Part shown: in pieces, positions 57,297-64,000 of the stretch
How the letters are laid out: every line of letters begins with the position of its first letter
How positions within the stretch are numbered: position 1 is the stretch's first letter
Source: Parasponia andersonii
Taxonomy: Eukaryota > Streptophyta > Magnoliopsida > Rosales > Cannabaceae
DNA length: 64,000 nucleotides
Assembly (NCBI GenBank): GCA_002914805.1
Contig: JXTB01000287.1
Location: 326,502-390,501, forward strand
Reading direction: 5' to 3'
Program-made: the position numbers and the translations under genes
Notes under the pieces: generated by a model
What the model was told of the DNA's origin: nothing
Database searches by the model: none
The model's input: the letters and a program-made list of their open reading frames with translations, nothing else

Positions 57297-57930
57297 ATGA
57301 ATTTATCTCGGAACTCTATCAATTTTTTGTTCAAAAGAAAAATCATCTCGAGAATATGCCCAATTTTCTCTAAAAGAAAAGAAAACATTGTTGTCGAAAT
57401 AGCCGATAAGAAAAATTTATCAAGTAATGAAACATCAAGTCAACAGGAGAAGAGTCTTGCTCAAATGAGAATCACATTAGAAAACTTGATGAAATCTTAA
57501 GAGTTGATGATGCAGAAATTGGCTGAAATAGAAAAGAAAGATAAATAGGGAACTACTACCCCTGTCTTCTCTTATTAAAATAATAATTCTCTCATATTAG
57601 ACAGTTAAGATCCTACCATGCTAGTAATATAGGAAAACTTTGCCATTCTTACTCACAGAGCTCTTGCTAGAATGAGAAATCGAAATTCACACAGTTTCAT
57701 TACTAAAGAATAGCTACAAGATGTACTTAAAATAGAGGAAGAAATAAAAAACAAAAAAACTAGTAAGATTAACAATAGTGGATTTTTAGTGTATTTATTC
57801 TGCACATATTTTGTCTAAGCTAAATCTGAAGGATTACACCAATCCTCAATTTATGAATTCTAGAAATCGTCAAGGTAATGGAAAATCCAGTAAGGTCTCA
57901 AGTTCAAAAATTTTCAAATAAGACTAGTAA
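57297..57930 (+). pseudogene. Weak gag-like remnant in V
   Basis: The frame from 57297 (MNLSRNSINFLFKRKIISRI) is charged, with a coiled-coil-like QEKSLAQMRITLENLMKS, then a stop and KLAEIEKKDK in frame, followed by further broken pieces (ALARMRNRNSHSF near 57662). The style (Lys/Glu/Gln-rich helix before a capsid) resembles N-terminal gag leaders of plant gypsy elements, but I recognise no specific domain. Confidence 0.3.
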
Positions 57931-58190
57931 TGAGCCATCGTCAATAATATACTAGATCCCCGGTCTAGGTAAGTTTTCAATACCAATAATAACTCAATAA
58001 ACATCATCTTCATTCGGGATTGTGGGTTATAAAATATTTCTGTTACAATAAATAGTTCATTTCTATCCACTTGAATAATCTTTTGTACTTCTATCACATG
58101 GGACAAGTAATTTATAAGCTTTAGTACCAAAATATTCAATTGAGATTGCATGAAACTACAATCATTTTAAATTACCTCCGATAACTTATA

Positions 58191-58500
58191 CAATTATGCA
58201 AAACATAATAGAAATCGACAAAGTGATCCAACTAAAGCAGGACCATGTAAGACACTAAGGCTATTGACAATGTATCCTAACTAGTGCAGGATCATATAAT
58301 ATGTCATCACGGCTAATCGATAAGATGACCTGGCCAAAAGCTGGATCATACGATACACCAAAAGTTATTGAGAAGATAACTTGACTAAAAGAAAGATCAC
58401 GCAAATGCCAAAGCTATGGACAAAATGACTTGACTAAAATAAAATTATGCAAAATGTCGAATCTCAAAGCTATCAACAAGATGATCTATTCAAAATAATA
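58191..58500. repeat. Degenerate tandem repeat, about 5-6 copies of about 50 bp
   Basis: Recurring unit 'gacaagatga.ctgactaaaa...gatcatgcaa.atgccaaagctat'. Unit heads lie near 58212, 58266, 58318, 58371, 58420 and 58477 (spacing 49-57 bp). Located in the 3' internal part of V, comparable with the array in X. Confidence 0.75.
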
Positions 58501-59197
58501 TCAATGATATTATACTCATTATTTATCTTTATATGAACACTTCTAGCTTAAAAAAGTAGATGTAGATTGTGTCTAATTAATTATTATAAAAACTCCTTCA
58601 TCAGATACTATATCTTTCTATATTGCCAATTTATCAATTATTATCTATATTAATAAATATTGAGGACTAATTAAAACTCTTATCAATTTCTATTTTACTT
58701 ATTTTTATCCCTAGTAATTATTTATATTTTCTCTTATATATGTGTGAGAATTTATTCTTTATATTAGACTAATCTCCCAATTTTAAAAGGAAAGGAAATT
58801 TCTGCTTTATAATTTATTTATATGAGATGCTCATAACAATTTGGAAGCATTAAATTTTCTTCTAAAGAGCCACTCTCAATAGCATCACTTACTTCTGTAA
58901 AGAAGTACTGTTGGCAAGTAAACTGAATATAACAACTGAAGCTTCACAGATTTTATTCTCAACAATACTCAAGCTTATCTCCGAAGTGTTGTTCATAGAC
59001 AACGTACTCTTTTTCTTTTCTAGAGATTTTCTTTACTAAGTTTTGTTCTACTAAGATTTTAATGAGGCACTATTTGGATTGGGACCATCCAACAGAAATG
59101 TTTCAATATGACTATCTAGATATCAACTAGAGTAAGCGATTTGCTTTTGTAGAGCTTGCCCATATTTTTTATCAGCATCAAATTAGAAGAATATTGA

Positions 59198-59249
59198 ATT
59201 ATCTTACAGGTGGGTGCCAACCTAGGTGGAAATGTACCTGTAAGATAAT
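59198..59249. repeat. Perfect 14-bp inverted repeat
   Basis: 'attatcttacaggt' (59198-59211) and its exact reverse complement 'acctgtaagataat' (59236-59249) flank a 24-base loop that holds another palindrome, 'aacctaggt'. It lies about 160 bp before the V LTR. Confidence 0.9.
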
Positions 59250-59411
59250 AGTACTTCATCTTCTCTTAGAATTTCATCTACAAGAAGAAATTTTCTCCCT
59301 ATATATTCAATACTTCCGAGACATGTCTAAACTCTGAAGATCATGTTGAGAAAAATTCACATTAATGAGTTGTAGCGACTGGTCTCATTTACTATAGCTC
59401 AAGGAACTTAA

Positions 59412-59883
59412 TGTTTTGGAGATTAATAAATTTTTTATAATTAGTCACTAACTATAATATTCAGTCACAAAATATTGTGATAATAATGTAATATGGAGAA
59501 AATTTAAAAAATAGGATGCGTCGAAATTTCAATGGGCAAGAAAGGACCACAACATCCTAAGACAATTGTTAATTTCTTATTGGAAAATTATCAACTTCAT
59601 GCCACATAATTAAGGAGCTCGTGTCACATCACCATGACGCCATGGGTTGCACTAATATTAGGCCATTTGTCGCTTTGGGATAAATGACACATCCTTCATA
59701 TTTGTCAAGCTCTTAGATATACACAGCAAGAAGATATGTAGCAATTGGGTGTCAATTGCCCTTTGGACCTCTAAACCTCATCTTTGCCGCTACACCGTTT
59801 GAACGTACCTATATAAGTGTATATCAACTTTGTAATGGAGAGGATTATCATGTATGTTGTCTTCAATGTTTTTGCTGTCAATT
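59412..59883 (+). mobile_element. V 3' LTR, interrupted by B
   Basis: Starts TGTTTTGGAG after the PPT-like tract. 59427-59745 matches 41366-41687. A TATA-like 'tatataagtg' lies at 59810. The sequence stops where element B begins (59884). Confidence 0.6.
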
Positions 59884-61397
59884 TGATGAATGTCTAATTA
59901 TGTACATTTATTATGGGATTTGATCATCGTTATACACATAGAGTTTCATTAAATTCCTTAATTTAAAGCACTTTGGTAGATATAGGCATAAAAACAAGAA
60001 TTACCTCTAATTTGTGCTAAATATTTGATTCTGCGCAGGTTTCGTAAAATAGGCACAGATTCTAAACTACATGGGATTTTGATCCAATTCTTAAACTCAC
60101 AGATTCTGGACTAAATTATTCACTAAAGCCAATTTATAAGATCGATCCAGATTGTTTTTAATTGGGTTTAAAATGGACAATATTGTAAAATAGATTGCAC
60201 TTATATTCAGCCCGACACCCATTTTTGATTGGCCCATTCTGGCTTCATTACAATCTCAAATGGAGTGATTCTTGATGCTATGGACACGTAAAAATAACTA
60301 TCTAGATAATTTATTCTTTGAAAAAATTCAAAAGAAGCCAAAATCTGAGTAAAAAGTTCAGATCTTTCCACATAATAAGATCAGCAACCAATTTTGCCTC
60401 AGCAGAATCTACCTTCACCAATTTTTCTATAAGTCAAGAAATACATCTCCAATGGATGCAATGTTAGTGGCATATGACTCCTAAGAGATAAGGCTTCAAT
60501 TTTGTTTTTTGATCAAGATATTTTTCATCCAAATTCATGTAGTTTCAGATATATTTTTGAGAGAGTCTGAATCTGCCAAAACAAGTTGCCAACTTGCTCT
60601 TATATTTAGTCTACAAATTTGACTTTATATCTCTAAATTTTCCTATAAATAGATGTTTAAGCTAGGCTTAAGAGGTATCTTAGTTTGAGATCAAGATCAC
60701 TCTCTTTTATTCTTCTCTTGTTATTCATGTTATTGTAATCTTACTTTGCCTTCAAAATAGTTAGAGTTTTGTATTTAAAGTTATGTTCATATTGTGTTCA
60801 TACTTGTTGTTCTTCTTCATCATGTTTACTTAATCTTACATATTGCTAAGGTCAAAGGATGAATCTTTTGGGGGAAAGATAGGTATAATCTAAATTTTAG
60901 GTAGACTTCATTGTTTATATCCTTTAATCATTGTTATATATGTGCTATTTAATTTTCTTAATCAATCTTAATACCCTCCTTGTTAAGTGGTGGGTTTTGA
61001 TTCATTGTAGTCAACCTTTGGCACAACAAATACTTAATTCTTTTTGTACCGGTTGTTCTAGGAAGGAATTTTGATTTGTTGTAGACATAAGGTGGCACCA
61101 TGAATGTTTGACCACATTTGCAAGTGTTGGCATTGTCAAAGAAGGTAATTAAGAAAACTAATCTAATCACATAAATAACTAATAATGAACCTTTAATGAG
61201 TAATCTTCCGATTGGAACCTCCATTGTGTGTGGATTCCAATTGAGTGATAAAAGATCTTAGGTTATACTTATTTGATGTACCCAAGAGTGAATCCCCTAA
61301 TCTTAGCAGTTATTTAATTCTGCAACTTTATATCGTTATATTTTTGTCACTTTTTTCATATTGTCATAATCATCCTACAACATACTTTCTTCTATCC
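59884..61397 (+). mobile_element. B 5' LTR, 3' end deleted
   Basis: Aligns base by base with 10007-11515, about 90% identical by eye. At 'catactttcttctatc' (61381-61396) the match ends and gag-coding sequence begins. The final about 145 bp of the LTR, the PBS and most of gag are missing. A minus-strand frame here (61224-60958), also found in the solo LTR at 11295-11083, is LTR sequence. Confidence 0.85.
60644..60651 (+). promoter_or_regulatory. TATA box of B 5' LTR
   Basis: 'tataaata' in 'ttttcctataaatagatg', the same as at 10769. Confidence 0.55.
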
Positions 61398-63992
61398 TCT
61401 CATCCTCTCCCATTTTCTCATGCTTTGAATAATTCAAGGAAAGTGAATCACAATCCTGAAATTTTTGAAATCTTCAAACAAGTAAAAATCAATATTCCTT
61501 TATTGGATACTATTAAAAATGTACCATCTTATGCTAAATTCTTAAAGGACTTGTGTACTGTGAAAATGAAAAAGAGAGCTTTTCTAGACGAACAAGTAAG
61601 TTCAATACTTTAAAACAATAATAATTTGAAATATAAAGACCTTGGTTGTCCTATAATTTCATGTGTTATTGGTGAACAAAAAATTGAACAAGCCTTACTT
61701 GATCTTGGAGCTAGTGTGAATTTACTTCCATATTCAGTTTATCAAAAACTTAATCTAGATGAGTTAAAATCAACTTATGTCACTCTTTTGCTTACCGATA
61801 GATCAGTTAAAATCCCAAGAGGAATAGTGGAAGATGTGTTAGTTCAAGTTGATAAATTCATATATCTTGTGGATTTTATTATCTTGGATACACAACCTAT
61901 TGAGGTAAGTAATTCAATTCCTATTATTTTAGGACGATCATTTCTAGCAACTTCTAATGCTTTGATTAATTGTAGAAATGGAGTGATGAAGCTTTCATTT
62001 GGGAACATGACACTTGAACTTAATGTTTTCAACTTGTGTAAGCAACCACATGAAGAAGATGAAAATGAGGAGGCTAACGTGATTGAAACTATCTTAAGTG
62101 CTTATGTTCAAATAGGGAGTAATTTAGATCCATTGGAAGTTTATTTAGTTAATTCATTTGAATCAAGTATGTATTTGGATCATGATATCTCTAATATATG
62201 TTCTTTACTTGACTATTCTCAAGGAATGGAAAACAAAGGATGGAGGCCAAGATTCGAAGAATTACCACCATGTTCTAGTATAACAATGCCTTCAAGTATT
62301 GCATCACTCAAGTTTGAGTTAAAACCATTGCCATCTAATCTCAAATACTCCTTTTTAGGGGAAGATGAAACTTTTCCAGTAATAATCTCTTCCAAACTCG
62401 ATGAACACCAAGAAAGTAAGTTATTAGAAACTTTGAAAGTACATAAATCTACTTTAGGATGGACCATAGCTAACATAAAGGGAATAAGTCCTTTGATTTG
62501 CACACACAAGATTTATTTAGAGGAAAATAGTAAACCCACAAGAGAAATGCAAAGAAGGCTTAATCCTAATATGAAAGAAGTAGTGAGAAATGAAGTCATT
62601 AAGCTCCTAGATAATGGAATTATTTATCCTATTTCTGACAGTAAATGGGTAAGTCCTACCCAAGTTGTACCTAAGAAATCCGGAGTTATTGTGGTCAAAA
62701 ATGAAAATAATAAATTAATTCCAACAAGGACTATTACTGGTTGGTGTGTGTGTATTGACTATAGGAAACTCAATTCAATGACTAGAAAAGACCATTTTCC
62801 TTTACCTTTTATGGATCAAATCTTTGAAAGAGTTGCAGGACATGAATTTTATTGTTTCCTAGATGGGTATTCAGGGTACAATCAAATTGAAATAGCGCTT
62901 GAAAATCAAGAGAAAACCACTTTTACATGTCCATTTATTACATTTGCTTATCATAGGATGCCTTTTGGATTATGTAATGTACCAGCCACATTTCAAAGAT
63001 GCATGCTTAGCATATTTAGTGATATGGTTGCATGTTTTCTCGAAATTTTCATGGATGATTTCTCTGTTTTTGGTGATTCTTTCGATGATTGTCTAATAAA
63101 CTTAGAGAAAATCTTGAAAAGGTGTGAAGAAAAGAATCTTGTACTTAATTGGGAAAAATGTCTAACAAATGGGATTGTTCTTGACCATATTATTTCATCA
63201 AAAGGAATTGAAGTAGACAAGTCAAAAATTGAATTAATTTCCAACTTGCCTACACCAAAGTGTGTAAGAGATGTTAGATCATTCCTAGGACATGCTGGTT
63301 TTTATAGGAGGTTTATCAAAGATGTTAGTATAATATCTAAACCATTGTGTAACCTCTTATCTAAAGACAATAATTTTGAATGGACTAAAGAATGTGAAGA
63401 AGTATTTATTAAGCTTAAAAAATTGCTCATCTCTGCTCTTATCATTCAACCACCTGATTGGTCTCTTCCTTTTGAAATAATGTGTGATACAAGTGACTAT
63501 GCTCTTTGTGCTGTGTAGGGACAATGAAAAGATGGTAAGCCACATGTGATTTACTATGCAAGTAAGACTTTAAATGATGTTCAAATAAATTATTCAACCA
63601 CCGAAAAAGAATTACTTGCAGTAGTATTTACTTTAGAAAAATTTTGTTCTTATCTTATTGGTTCACTAGTAATTGTCTTTAGTGATCATGTAGAATTAAA
63701 ATATCTTCTCTCTAATAAGGATTCAAAGCCAAGATTGATATGGTGGATCTTATTACTTCAAGAGTTTAATATCACAATCAAGGATAAGAAATGCGCCGAA
63801 AATGTTGTCGCTGACAACTTATCAAGGCTAACAATGGAGTCATCATTTGGGACCACACCTATCAATGATTATTTTCCTGATGAATCTTTATTCTCTGCCA
63901 CTTCAATACCTTGGTTTGCTAACATTGTCAACTTTCTTGCAACAGGAGCTATGCCATCTGAATGGAGTAGTCAAAACAAAAAGAAGTTTTAA
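61398..63992 (+). pseudogene. B gag end, protease, reverse transcriptase and RNase H in one frame
   Basis: A single frame runs through the whole segment with four stops (61611 TAA, 63516 TAG, 63522 or 63525 TGA, 63990 TAA) and no frameshift. Gag end: FKQVKINIPLLDTIKNVPSY (61471-61530), AKFLKDLCT. Protease: LLDLGASVNLLPYSVYQKLN (61697-61755), then LTDRSVKIPRGIVEDVLVQV and IPIILGRSFLATSNALINC. RT: YPISDSKWVSPTQVVPKKSG (62627-62685), CVCIDYRKLNSMTRKDHFPL, FYCFLDGYSGYNQI, RMPFGLCNVPATFQRCM, FMDDFSVFGDSFDD (63048-63090; the catalytic box is FMDD), FLGHAGFYRRFI. RNase H: MCDTSDYALCAV then stops, [25 protein letters not shown]. It is much better kept than any other pol here, so B is the youngest coding element. 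Integrase lies past the window end. Confidence 0.9.
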
Positions 63993-64000
63993 GTGAAGTG

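Larger units (their letters stand above)
56641..59411 (+). mobile_element. Element V: internal 3' part of a gypsy-like element
   Basis: The region leads into a PPT-like 'tagctcaaggaacttaa' and LTR start at 59412, nearly the same as in X. It contains two tandem-repeat regions (56838-57010 and 58191-58500) and a weak gag-like frame at 57297. No pol motif is visible, so the element is deleted or non-autonomous. Confidence 0.45.
59884..64000 (+). mobile_element. Element B: Athila-like Ty3/gypsy retrotransposon, 5' deleted, runs off the window
   Basis: Consists of 1.5 kb of 5' LTR joined directly to the last part of gag, then protease, RT and RNase H in one frame. Integrase and the 3' LTR lie beyond the window. 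The LTR is of the same family as the solo LTR at 10007. Protease and RT features (DLGAS active site, FMDDFSVFG) match the Athila/Tat branch. Confidence 0.85.

Noticed and set aside
57924-58151. 75-codon minus-strand frame in V
   Set aside because: No domain and opposite to the element's inferred direction; AT-rich chance frame.
61844-63545. Minus-strand frames opposite B pol (61844, 62219, 62993, 63357)
   Set aside because: Shadows of the long plus-strand frame.
1-64000. tRNA, rRNA, snoRNA or microRNA genes
   Set aside because: No cloverleaf with A/B boxes or other RNA gene was recognised; the tRNA-like phrases at 18790 and 43232 are retrotransposon primer-binding sites.

Overview
This is AT-rich nuclear DNA of a flowering plant, probably a eudicot. 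The evidence is plant-type Ty3/gypsy and Ty1/copia LTR retrotransposons, a PIF/Harbinger transposon with its Myb/SANT-like partner ORF, a plant LINE remnant, and the 5' end of a malectin-like receptor kinase gene. I cannot name the species. Nearly everything in the window is transposable-element sequence of several ages, most of it broken by stops, frameshifts and deletions. The only host-gene sequence I can support is the malectin fragment at 3969-4703 (minus). I found no tRNA, rRNA, CRISPR array or bacterial-type operon.

Layout. 1-2990: gypsy-LTR-like sequence joined to the 3' half of a copia pol with its 3' LTR. 3.97-4.70 kb: first two exons of a malectin-like receptor kinase. 5.24-5.8 kb: 3' end of a LINE with its poly(A) tail. 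6.6-8.8 kb: a Mutator-like or foldback element with very long inverted arms and a possible captured fragment. 9.8-14.2 kb: short palindromic repeats, a solo LTR (10007-11661) and old gypsy LTR sequence. 14171-34595: one 20.4 kb Tat-lineage gypsy element ('X') with a perfect TACTA target duplication; its pol is split by a 6.1 kb chromodomain gypsy element ('Y', 18133-24256). 34.6-37.4 kb: the rest of the old LTR, a MITE and a small duplication. 37493-41061: a complete but dead PIF/Harbinger element with TAA target duplication. 41688-about 54.9 kb: a copia element ('Z') holding a 5.5 kb gypsy-type LTR pair ('W', 44968-50468) with TTATC target duplication. 55.0-56.6 kb: an LTR related to that of Z. 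56.7-59.88 kb: the 3' end and LTR of a further gypsy-like element ('V'). 59884-64000: an Athila-like gypsy element ('B') running off the window, with one long reading frame and few stops. It belongs to the same family as the solo LTR at 10-11.7 kb.

How the parts relate. The region is a set of nested insertions whose order can be read: Y into X into an old LTR; W into Z into a V-type LTR; B into another V-type LTR. Three elements (X, W, B) keep the start of the 5' LTR but lack its 3' end; in X and B the PBS and most of gag are gone too. No functional pathway is encoded. The most unusual structures are the dimeric tandem array and long hairpin in the 3' region of X, the antisense coding-like remnant just before its 3' LTR, and the 2.2 kb foldback element. 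I saw no convincing new biological system.
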